From the NCBI GenBank assembly GCA_964019655.1, contig CAXHTR010000005.1, forward strand, positions 124,001 to 188,000: a stretch of DNA of 64,000 nt. Direction: 5' to 3'. Each line of letters opens with the position of its first letter. The first letter of the stretch is position 1. Positions 44,697 through 53,900 of this stretch are shown here, one piece after another. The notes beneath the pieces were generated by a model. The model ran no database searches and was not told where the DNA came from. It saw nothing but the letters and a program-made list of their open reading frames with translations. The stretch comes from Perkinsela sp. pyNocScin1. Lineage: Eukaryota > Euglenozoa > Kinetoplastea > Prokinetoplastida > Perkinselidae. Made by a program: the position numbers and the translations under genes.

Positions 44697-46235
44697 CTAT
44701 GTCAAGTCTATCAACGTTCTACCAGAGGCATCGGTTTCCGATTTCAAGGCGTCAGCAGGCTGCTCAGCATTTCGCTTGAAGCCGCGCATGAACGTATCCA
44801 AAGTGGCATTGCGTACCTCAGACTTGTGCCTCGGGTGCTCGTCATTCCAGAATGATGCTGGACTCATTGAAAGATCCACAAACGAGTGAATCGCAATGGA
44901 TAAGGACCGAAAGGAAAGCTTGGGCTCAGAGTCGGCACGTAGCATATCGACACCAGACAGGACATTTTGGAGAAGCGCAAAGCGCGATCGCTTATCTTCC
45001 GATTCCTCACCGTTTGGTGCGAGTAGAACCTTTGGCGTTACGCGGAACGGAAATGTTTTCGTGCATGTATCACCACCGCTGGAGGCTCTGCTTGATTTAT
45101 CTTCTATGCTGATCCATTTGAGGACAACTGTGATAGTTTTCGGGTAAATAAAATCCAAATGCAGGGATTTCGTTTTATCATCGAAGAACTCCATTGAGTT
45201 CGAATGTTTGCGCACAAAGTGCGCAACGCGTTGATGAAGCTCAGCAATGAGAACATGTACCCAGGGCATGATTTCCGTCGTCGGTGGAAAGTTCTTTGCG
45301 GCAAGAAGAGATTTTGCTCGCGGCTTTTCCTTCACGCTCTCTTCGACATCTTCACCCCGGCACGCGCGCACGATGTAGTCGACTGTGGAATCGTCAAATG
45401 TGGCGAGCATATCTGCTCTGGACATTTCCAAAATCTCCCCACAAGTCTTCAATTGGAGCGAAGCAATAATTTTCGCCCCAAATTGCCCACCGAATCCTCG
45501 TACCTGCTGAATATTTATGTCATGCATGAAGCTGCGTACACCAGACGGTGCCAGCGTTGCTTGTTGGTTCGGCTTATAGCGTGCAGAGAGCAACTTTGAT
45601 AGGATTTTAGTCCGTGATACCCCCGCACTGCAGTTATACCCAAGCTCAAGTTTGACAGCTTGGCGCATTTCAAAGCAAACTTTCGCTGCATAGAACCATT
45701 CACCGAGCGGTGCTTCATCATCGGTCATTTCCTTCAGAAGCGTTCCGAAATGCCCTGGCCACGATTCGACGGTCTCAGTGTTTGACAGAAGGTTTTGGGC
45801 AACTCGCGCAGAGATGTCGATGTAGGCTTCATCCGTTCCAGCTCGCTCGTAAGGACAATCAGAACCGGCTACACGCCGTAACACTGCATGTATTTTCTCT
45901 GATGCCATGCGGTAAGGCTCCAAACTTACCTTATGAGTACTCTTCGCTGGGCTCTCATGATATCGGGGCTCAGAGCTACCAAGCGCTATCGTTGCAGTAT
46001 GGGCCCACCGTAGATTCGGACAAAGCCGCTGTGCTTCACTGAGAAGCATGAAGCGCTTCACCCCAAAAGCCCGAGCTGCATAATTCACTGCGATCAAAGA
46101 ACCCCACTGCTGCACGACAAAAGGAACATCAAACGACATTTGCAAGCGAATCTGTTCTACCTGACAGTAGAAGCAGTCCAGATCGACATGGATGATAACG
46201 CGATTAAGTTCGCTGATTTTATCTTTCGCGATCAT
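44697..46235 (-). CDS. POLH: DNA polymerase eta (Y-family translesion polymerase)
   Basis: A 512-residue Y-family polymerase. Catalytic acids are present: HVDLDCFY (D18, D20) and GTDEAYID (D135, E136, family SxDEaYiD). Polymerase-eta features include AVNYAARAFGVKRFM, SEAQRLCPNL, a CSAGVSRTKILSKLLSARYK little-finger/thumb junction, RGFGGQFGAKI and KSLLAAKNFPPTT. Eta bypasses UV dimers accurately in the nucleus; no C-terminal UBZ finger or clear PCNA-binding box is evident, so the tail is short. I chose ATG 46235, where the family normally begins; an upstream ATG at 46379 would add a hydrophobic peptide. The start overlaps a two-codon ATGTAA frame. Confidence 0.9.
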   Translation of the reverse strand: MIAKDKISELNRVIIHVDLDCFYCQVEQIRLQMSFDVPFVVQQWGSLIAVNYAARAFGVKRFMLLSEAQRLCPNLRWAHTATIALGSSEPRYHESPAKSTHKVSLEPYRMASEKIHAVLRRVAGSDCPYERAGTDEAYIDISARVAQNLLSNTETVESWPGHFGTLLKEMTDDEAPLGEWFYAAKVCFEMRQAVKLELGYNCSAGVSRTKILSKLLSARYKPNQQATLAPSGVRSFMHDINIQQVRGFGGQFGAKIIASLQLKTCGEILEMSRADMLATFDDSTVDYIVRACRGEDVEESVKEKPRAKSLLAAKNFPPTTEIMPWVHVLIAELHQRVAHFVRKHSNSMEFFDDKTKSLHLDFIYPKTITVVLKWISIEDKSSRASSGGDTCTKTFPFRVTPKVLLAPNGEESEDKRSRFALLQNVLSGVDMLRADSEPKLSFRSLSIAIHSFVDLSMSPASFWNDEHPRHKSEVRNATLDTFMRGFKRNAEQPADALKSETDASGRTLIDLT

Positions 46236-46241
46236 TACATT

Positions 46242-46275
46242 CTTACAGGAATCAGAGATTAATGAGAAATGGCAC
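46242..46275 (-). promoter_or_regulatory. Candidate trans-splice acceptor of the polymerase eta gene
   Basis: On the minus strand a C/T-rich stretch ends in GTAAG (AG at 46243-46242), leaving an ATGTAATG just before the CDS. Placement supports starting at 46235 rather than 46379. Confidence 0.4.
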
Positions 46276-46418
46276 AAAGAGAACATGTGTGACGACAATT
46301 CTGGAGCATGAATCTTGGTGTACATAAATGTGAAGATCCGAACAATGGGCATACTCCATTCGTGCATGAGCATGCCCAATTTGTGCGCCTAAGATGATCC
46401 ATGGGTCGTATCAATGTG

Positions 46419-47582
46419 CTAAGAAACAACATGAATGTTTTTCTTGTTAAAATTCAGGTTCTTTTGGAGTATATCAGACACATCAGATGAAAAGGTCTTG
46501 TTGCCTGCGACAAAAATGGAAATGTCTCTTCTTACATTCTTTCGAGAATTCTTCTTTCCGATCAAGGCACTGAGGAGCGGTGCATCAATTTGGCCGTATC
46601 CACCCTGCCATCCCCAGCGTGGCTCGCTGAGCGTAAAATACTGGTAGAATTGCCCCCCTTCAGGATTTGTCGGTCCATTTTTGCTCAACTCGAAAGTGTC
46701 CTCTAGAGCTCCCGAGAGCTCATTTAGCAGGGGTAACTTCGTTGCTGAATCTGCAGATATAAGTAAAAAATTATCAACAGAGCGCTTTTGGGTTTGATCA
46801 TCGCGGAGAATTTTCAAAATGGGGGAATACAGTTGCGCAACGCCGTCAGGTCCAGATGCAATGAAGTACCGCTGGTGTCCTTTTTCTTCATGTAGGTTGC
46901 ATTTTTTTCGCAAGAAACCATACATTTCGTCCCACATTGAACCCCTCGAATCTTCCGTGATTTGATTCCCTTGAGATTCAAAATTCTCTTGTATAAGCCT
47001 CTGAAAAGGCCCTTTGAGATCGCAGTACTCGTCTGGATAAATGGCATGCAGAAACATGCTACTCTTGCACATTTTATCTCGCTGAACTAGAATATCAAAC
47101 CTCGCAACATTTGATTCAGACATTTTTGAGCTCTCACTACTGTTTTGAAATAGAGGGAATACTATCTTTGTGCTTCCTTCTGGCTCACGAGCGATAAAAT
47201 GTGTCAGCACGATATCGCTAGTATTATTTTGGCTTTCAACGAGCGGTTCACTTACTGGACACTCCATTGTCAGCCTTTTGACGCTTGGAGTCTCATACAC
47301 TGAGTTGAGCACTCGGCATTTCACGAAATCGCTCGGGTTCAAGAAGTTCGCAGGCTCTGGGGAGTTGTTTAAAACCTGTGTATCAATCATGTTTGCCTCA
47401 TTGCTTGTTTCGGGAATGACCTCAGGATGAAAAAATTTTGTATGCAGCTTTCTTCGCAATTCTGCAGCTTTTACCGGGGCAACAAAGGGTGCATGTTTGT
47501 TTAGGACAAAGAACGATGCTGCGCCGGCAATCGCAAGCGTTGAGCCAAGTATGTAGTGGTATGGATTTCGGCGAAATGACAT
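46419..47582 (-). CDS. NADH-cytochrome b5 reductase-like protein, degenerate
   Basis: A 387-residue protein with an N-terminal anchor (YILGSTLAIAGAASFFVLN, ~9-27) and the two-domain outline of a ferredoxin-reductase fold: KIVFPLFQNSS at the FAD site (family RxYTPxS), KGPFQRL (family GPxGxF), SGPDGVAQLYSPILKIL (family GGTGITPMxQxIxxIL), NFLLISADSATKLPLLNEL and ISIFVAGNKTF at the late nucleotide site. Several cofactor residues differ from consensus: Arg and Tyr of RxYT are Lys and Phe, and GGTGIT is SGPDGV. Active b5 reductases pass NADH electrons to cytochrome b5; this one may be inactive or have a different role. Membrane orientation is unknown. Confidence 0.65.
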   Translation of the reverse strand: MSFRRNPYHYILGSTLAIAGAASFFVLNKHAPFVAPVKAAELRRKLHTKFFHPEVIPETSNEANMIDTQVLNNSPEPANFLNPSDFVKCRVLNSVYETPSVKRLTMECPVSEPLVESQNNTSDIVLTHFIAREPEGSTKIVFPLFQNSSESSKMSESNVARFDILVQRDKMCKSSMFLHAIYPDEYCDLKGPFQRLIQENFESQGNQITEDSRGSMWDEMYGFLRKKCNLHEEKGHQRYFIASGPDGVAQLYSPILKILRDDQTQKRSVDNFLLISADSATKLPLLNELSGALEDTFELSKNGPTNPEGGQFYQYFTLSEPRWGWQGGYGQIDAPLLSALIGKKNSRKNVRRDISIFVAGNKTFSSDVSDILQKNLNFNKKNIHVVS

Positions 47583-47663
47583 TTTTAGTTTTAACAGAAT
47601 TAACGTAAAAAGTGAGACGGTAGAGTTTTCATAAAGTTTTTTGAAGAAATGAACCTAGCGATG

Positions 47664-50600
47664 CTAGCATTCGTGAAATCGAATCTCTATTTCAGGACCT
47701 GCCTTCTTACTGGCAGCCTTGCTTGACTGACCCTCAACTATCCACACATCAACCTCGACCTGATCGAAAAGATTTAGACTATGAGTCTTGAACTCACAGC
47801 TTTTCTTTGTTTCTGCAAGCTCACCTTCAATATTTATCGATGGGATCATCACCACAATATCCTCTTCTTCGCTCCCCGGTTTATGCTTAGAATGGCCTTT
47901 TCGAATGACATAGCCTTTGAGCTTCTCAAGAACAAGTTTTTCCTGCGTAGGTTCAGACATTGCTTGCCCAAGGAGATCAGGTAGCCCGATGAGATACAAC
48001 CTGCAGAAAAATTTTTGGCTGTCACGCCCAGCCGTCTGAGCCTTTTCGTGCTGTGCATTGAGGTGAGCGGTGAGAGACGTCAGCGTCGCATACGTGCTGC
48101 TTGCCTTTGCTTCAGCAGCTGAATCGAACCCGACATGCTCAGCAAGCAAGTTCTGATCCAAACATTCGTCAGCAATCATGAAACTCGGTTTTTCGTTGTA
48201 GCCAAATATAGAACCAAGGAGGCGATGGACGATAAGGTCCGCATACCGTCGAATGGGGGAAGTGAAGTGCGTATAGCATGGAAGTGCGAGGCCATAGTGC
48301 AAATACGGCGAAGAACCTGCTGATGCAGATACCTTCCCATCACTTTCAATGTATTGCGCACGACTCATAGTTCGAGTCACCAATAATTTCAAAAAATGAT
48401 TGAAATCTTTATCAAGAGGGTCCTGGCTCTCACAGAGCGACGCGTTGAGCGTAAAGGAGTTAGAAACATCTATGTGCAGATGAACTTTCTGCGGGTTATC
48501 TTGACCACGAAGTGCGTGTTCAATTCTCGCTTGTTTTCCTGCCAGCTCCTTGTTCATGAGGTCGAACATGGAATTTGTCGTCTTTTGCTCGTCCTTTTTC
48601 GCTGCGAGTGGCGGCATATGATTGCGAAGCAGTGCATAGCTCGGATAAAAAGCAAGCATCACACGAGCCACTACAGAATTTGCAAGCAACATAAACTCTT
48701 CGATGAGGGAATGTGTATCGATACTGACTTGTGAGCCAAGTTGTGATGGGACTGAAGCTGCGCTGTTTATCATCTTAGTAGGATGATAATCGTTACCACT
48801 ATCTGAGAAAACAAAACGAAACTCGGGTGAGGATAGGAAGACTGCGCCGCTTTGTGCACGCAACTTGCGTAAAGAAACTGAAATCGAATGCAAGCCGACA
48901 AGTGATGACCGAATGAGTGGGTCCAAGCCGTACGGGTCGATAGTAAGCTCTTTAGCATCTGTGAGTCCATACTCATGTGCAAGCACCTCATGCGCTCGTT
49001 CATAGCTGAACTCTTTACAACTTTTGATTACGGTTTTTGAAACGCAAACACCACTCATATTTATTTCTAATGACTGCATGGTGTCCCGCTTCAAGGGGTC
49101 GGACGTGATAATCTCCCCACTTTCCGTGATAAAAAACATGACGGAGAAACAGAAGCGATCTTCGTTGGCTTGCAAAGAGCAAAGATACTCTGATAGTGTT
49201 GAGGGCAACATGTTTATACGCTTATTGACGAGATAAACAGAAGTTCCTCGCCGCCTTGCTTCAATGTCCAATTTGCTGTTTTCTTTCACGTAGTGTGCAA
49301 CGTCTGCTATGTGAATTCCTGCAAAGTAGACGGTTTCAGTAGCATCAACAATGTTTTGCGCGATAAGGCGATCGTTGGGTGTGAACATGTTTTCAGGGGA
49401 CTCAAGAATTTCCGAGCGAATGCGATTTTTATCAACTTGCATGCAGTGGAGTGCATCATCAATATCTTTACAGCCTTCAGGATCAATTGAGAATATTGTC
49501 AGATGCCGTAAATCAATCCGTGATGGTTTATCGGATTCGGGCTGAAAGAATGGCGCAAAAGACTCTGCATAAGATTTTGTCCGGCTTCCACCTGTAAACG
49601 CGTCAGCTGCTTCAATCTCTTTGTAGTAATTCTCAACAATGCGCTGAACTTCATCGCATGCATAATTATTGTTTTCGTGCGTTGAGATATTGACGCTGTC
49701 AATTATGTCATTTTCAAAAAGAACAACTTTCTCCTCAACATCGATGTTCCCTTCTTCTCCGATCGCTGTTGTAACATTGGCTGAAGGGAAAGTGCTGCCG
49801 ATCTCCCAGTCTGTAACTCGAACAAGAAAGCGTGTTTTGAAAAGCAATTCCATTGGCATGGAATTCAATACAGATCGCGTGAGGTAAATACGCATGCGTG
49901 GAAAAGCTGGATTGTACGGCTGAAAGAAAAACATATTGCCAGTTGCGAATTCATCCCGAGTGCCAGCCCCATGAAATGCACGAAAATTTTCGTAAGTAGA
50001 CACTGGAAGGTCTCGCGGATCAAAGACATGATGTGTACGTTTGGCTTGTTTGATTTTCTTTGCCTGGATTTCACTTTCAGGTTCAGTCTTTTCTTCCGCC
50101 ACACCTACTCCGATGAGAGACCCGCAGAAAGACCTGCGTCCACGTGCGAGAATGCCGCGCACCCTTCCTTTGAGCACAATATAAGGGTCGATACATTTCT
50201 CACGTTTCTGACTACTAGAATTATTTTTTCTGCATTCAATCCCTTCAACAATCTTTTCGCTTGTCGAAACTTGATTTTCAGCATGAGCTTCATAAAATTC
50301 TTTTGCTTCGTTCTCGAAATCTTCGTTTATCATTTCTTCCATTTCTTGTGTGGTTTCGTTAGCGGGAAGAGTTGTGCCTGAATCCGACGCCTCGAAGCGA
50401 ATTTCAACACAAACTGTATCCCCATTAAAAGACCGATTTACTGCCTCAGAACTATCTAAAACGATTTTCATTGTGACTTTAGTGTCAAATGGCTCCAGGA
50501 TTTCTCTGATCTCAGGGGGTGCATTGGCTTTGTACTTCTCGATTTCTTTTTGGGAAAGCGTGATCCCGACATGCCCATAGAAGCAGTTACTTTTGCTCGT

Positions 50601-50843
50601 ACGAATCTTCCCGGAGAAGAGCTTTCCCACGGCTAAGCCACGGTGCATTTCATCAGAGCTCAAATGTGGCGAGTACATCGGTGCAGTGCGTGAGCGCAGT
50701 AAGCCGCCCTCGTTCTGGGTGGCTGAGGCATCATCGTGCAAACTCTCAACACTGATATTAGTAGCCGCTTTCGTTTTCTCATCTTGCTTCTCTTCTATTG
50801 GTCGCGAGCGCTTTACTGATAAAACTTTTCGACGAAATGCCAT
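47664..50843 (-). CDS. DIS3L2: DIS3L2-type 3'-5' exoribonuclease (RNB domain)
   Basis: About 1059 residues. The RNB active site reads SIDPEGCKDIDDALHC (D454, D460, D462, D463 as the metal ligands); HFTSPIRRYADLIVHR is the other family hallmark. Cold-shock-type OB domains precede the RNB and a C-terminal S1-like segment with VVMIPSINIEGELAE follows. There is no N-terminal PIN domain, separating it from DIS3/Rrp44 and favouring cytoplasmic DIS3L2, which degrades uridylated RNAs. The frame is open to 51053, running into the CPSF160 gene; I start at ATG 50843 because MAFRRKVLSVKRSRP follows a plausible acceptor AG (50902-50903). Confidence 0.85.
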   Translation of the reverse strand: MAFRRKVLSVKRSRPIEEKQDEKTKAATNISVESLHDDASATQNEGGLLRSRTAPMYSPHLSSDEMHRGLAVGKLFSGKIRTSKSNCFYGHVGITLSQKEIEKYKANAPPEIREILEPFDTKVTMKIVLDSSEAVNRSFNGDTVCVEIRFEASDSGTTLPANETTQEMEEMINEDFENEAKEFYEAHAENQVSTSEKIVEGIECRKNNSSSQKREKCIDPYIVLKGRVRGILARGRRSFCGSLIGVGVAEEKTEPESEIQAKKIKQAKRTHHVFDPRDLPVSTYENFRAFHGAGTRDEFATGNMFFFQPYNPAFPRMRIYLTRSVLNSMPMELLFKTRFLVRVTDWEIGSTFPSANVTTAIGEEGNIDVEEKVVLFENDIIDSVNISTHENNNYACDEVQRIVENYYKEIEAADAFTGGSRTKSYAESFAPFFQPESDKPSRIDLRHLTIFSIDPEGCKDIDDALHCMQVDKNRIRSEILESPENMFTPNDRLIAQNIVDATETVYFAGIHIADVAHYVKENSKLDIEARRRGTSVYLVNKRINMLPSTLSEYLCSLQANEDRFCFSVMFFITESGEIITSDPLKRDTMQSLEINMSGVCVSKTVIKSCKEFSYERAHEVLAHEYGLTDAKELTIDPYGLDPLIRSSLVGLHSISVSLRKLRAQSGAVFLSSPEFRFVFSDSGNDYHPTKMINSAASVPSQLGSQVSIDTHSLIEEFMLLANSVVARVMLAFYPSYALLRNHMPPLAAKKDEQKTTNSMFDLMNKELAGKQARIEHALRGQDNPQKVHLHIDVSNSFTLNASLCESQDPLDKDFNHFLKLLVTRTMSRAQYIESDGKVSASAGSSPYLHYGLALPCYTHFTSPIRRYADLIVHRLLGSIFGYNEKPSFMIADECLDQNLLAEHVGFDSAAEAKASSTYATLTSLTAHLNAQHEKAQTAGRDSQKFFCRLYLIGLPDLLGQAMSEPTQEKLVLEKLKGYVIRKGHSKHKPGSEEEDIVVMIPSINIEGELAETKKSCEFKTHSLNLFDQVEVDVWIVEGQSSKAASKKAGPEIEIRFHEC

Positions 50844-50901
50844 TATATATGTAAAGACCCCAAAAATTAAGGTATTCGGTACAAGAGAATACAATGATAA
50901 C

Positions 50902-50918
50902 CTGAAATTCAAAGAATC
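50902..50918 (-). promoter_or_regulatory. Candidate trans-splice acceptor of DIS3L2
   Basis: On the minus strand TTCTTTGAATTTCAG ends with AG at 50903-50902, 58 bases before ATG 50843. It lies only 17 bases past the CPSF160 stop, leaving almost no room for a CPSF160 3' UTR if used. Confidence 0.35.
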
Positions 50919-50919
50919 T

Positions 50920-53900
50920 CTACACACAAAATTCATCAGAAAAACTTGAAGTGCGTATTGTTTGGCTTTGCCCATTATCAAAGACTTTTCCAACATCGGG
51001 ACTAATAGCTGAACCAAGCAAAGAAAAACAGTTCTGATCCGAGTTCGCTTCATCTCTTTTTTTCGATGGCGAGAAGGCTAAAATATGAATTTTTCCATCT
51101 GCCGTTCCTATCAAGTTTGCTGAAGTGGTGGCTTTATCAGACATCAAGCTTTCACATTTTGCACCATAGTCGATATTGCTTGCCGTGAGATGACTTTGTT
51201 TGATAAATGACACCGATCCGATGATATTAGCTATTGATTCCGTACATAAGTCGCGTATCGAGCTGCTTCGCTTATATCTTGACTCAACCCCTTCCTTATC
51301 TTCGTGCGGATACGCTAATAGGCGAATACCCCTTGATTTGTCCGATGCTAGCAAATACAAATTGCGAGCAGCTTCAGCTGCATTTTCTGTGAAGGACTCA
51401 TAAAAAAATGCACATTGCACATTTCTTTGGTCCACCGAGTACCTTGCAATTTGCTTTATTATACATGATCCAGTTTCTTCGAGCACTTCACCATGAGAAA
51501 AGCATGACATACTACGCTCATCCTTCGCTTTAGAGAAGGTAATTGTGGAAGATTCTCTTGCTCTTTTGGGGTATGCATCAATGCGGTAGACATTGATGCG
51601 CCCCTCGGAATCACACAGAGCTAAAAAAGACCCAAACGTCGATATTTGCTGCACAAAGATGCTTGAGCTTGCGTAAAAAAAGCTGAGGAGAACAATGTCA
51701 TACTTGTAGTGCGTGTATGGATAGCACGTCTGAAAAGTGCTTCCTCCATTATTCGCTGTGTTTGAGACCTTGCAAGGTCTCATTTGCTTTTCAATATCAC
51801 AGAGCATTATCTTTGACCCAACAGTGTAGACCAGCAAACCATTGCTCAAGCTACCGAGCGCTGTAACTGGGCCTTGTTGCAGGCATTCTACAGCTAAAAA
51901 AATGCTGCCCTTTCCCGTGAGAGGCTCATCATTTTGCGCTGATGTATTGCAATTATTTGGTTTCACTGTCAAGAGATATAAGCTCCCTGTGCAGTGGTGC
52001 TCCTCATTAACTGGGGAGGAGCTTCCGATTGCCAGGAAAGTCTCATATGATTCGTGATAGTCAAGATGCCGTGAGCCTCTATTTTTTACAACTATGTCGA
52101 CACACTTCATGCAAAGAATGCTTTCGTTTAGAGAGAATCTTCTGTGATCCGATCGGATCACAAGACCACTGTGGTTGAAGGCCCAGAGCGAAAGAGAGCT
52201 AAATGACGCACGAAGAGGTGGTATACTCGTTGTTTTTACTTTCTTATTTGTATCAAGTGCACTCCAATTTTCTATGTTGTCCTCTAAAACGCAAAAGTAT
52301 GCATAGCGCTCTGCAATGTTTTGTCGGATACCGCTCATTCTTCTTGCTCCAGGGCTTTTCCAACTTATGGCTGGTCCAGAAACACCGCATATTTGCGACA
52401 AATCAGTTACTTTTTCAGCGTTCTGTAGACAGGGTCTATCAAGAATTTGGTTGTAATTGAGTTTCCGAATGGGGAGAGGGGCACCGTAATCGAACAAGGC
52501 AGATATGCGCAATACTTGCAGAGTCGATTGACCGGCACTTAAAAAATAATGAAACGCTGCGGAATTCTGGAATGTGCCATCATTCATAGTTCCGATGTAG
52601 CAAATAGCAGTCTGTGCATCAGACTGATACGCGGATCTCTGCTTTTGTACAAAGGCCTCCCCTGTAACTTTAGATGAAAAGGCCCAGAGGGGTCGCTGGT
52701 CATTGATGAATACGACATGCTGATTTCGTGTGCCCTCACCAATATCATTCTGTAGCATACTCATGGGCCATATAATTTTCATTGTTTCTGCTGTCATATC
52801 TGTGAGAGAATACGTTGCTGAATGTGAAATGAACATCGAAAACGGGCTAGCAGATTTCCTTTGCAGATTTCTTTCGCAAAAGGAAACTTGAAAAAGATAA
52901 AGGCGATGTGGGTTGAGAACTCGAATTAAAAGCATCGAAAAATGTGCTCGTACTTCCACGATTTCTTTTCCTTGGAGCACACCCAGAGCACTTATGGGTT
53001 GTTCGTTTCGGTCCATTAGCTCGATATCGAATCCCGATGCTCGCTGATTCAAGGCCCACAAGGAAGGCCCAAAGGATTTTTCACAGAAGACAAGTAAAAA
53101 TCTATCAACTAAAGAAGTCATGAAGGCTGGACAGCAGGGCCCATCTTTCACTGCATGTGGGCTCGAAATTCTTACAACAGAGCCTTGGTCACTGATTTCA
53201 AGTGTTGCAATCAAGAAAGAACCATCGGAAAGCTGAAAAATCAGTGGTATATCCCCGTTTGAACGGCACTTAAAGCGTATTACTTGCTCGATGCTAATAC
53301 GATTATCACCAATTACGTCGTATGCAGACCAGTAAACGCACATTTTCCATAGCTCTTCAGCGCGAGAATAAACATAGACAGCTGAAGCAGTAACCTGAAC
53401 TATAAAGCGTTGAGTCGAGGCGTTGTGCAAAGGCTCGATATCTTCGAATAGTAAGGTGGGATCAGTGGAAAAGCAGGCGAAGCCCTGACACGGACTGTTA
53501 AGTGATCTAGAAGCCCCTTGCAGGAAGCTAGCTGAAACATCATAGAAGCACTTGGCTGTAAGCACATAAAACTGTGTACATTTGGTGCTTGCCGTACAAA
53601 TTAGCCAGCATCTATCAGCATGTATGCCTATGACTTCTATTGCACTAATGTAATCCAATGAATCCTGAATCATTTCTATTCGTGCACATGATTCAACCAT
53701 CATAGCTGATCTAATTAAGCTCAGAGATGCGCCCCCAGAGCCGCTTCCCGACGCAGCTGCGACGTATGCTTCGTTTCCGTGTCGACCCATGGTTCCTGAT
53801 AGCACCTCAATATCTTTAATTGGACAGAGCCCGTAGGAAAATATATCAGAAGTGACGTGTATTGTGTCCTTGTTCGAAGCATGAATTTTAGAAAGCAATG

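Noticed and set aside
50844-51053. Upstream extension of the DIS3L2 frame overlapping the CPSF160 gene.
   Set aside because: It has no better start, codes for a hydrophobic stretch unlike DIS3L2 and would overlap CPSF160; ATG 50843 fits the family.
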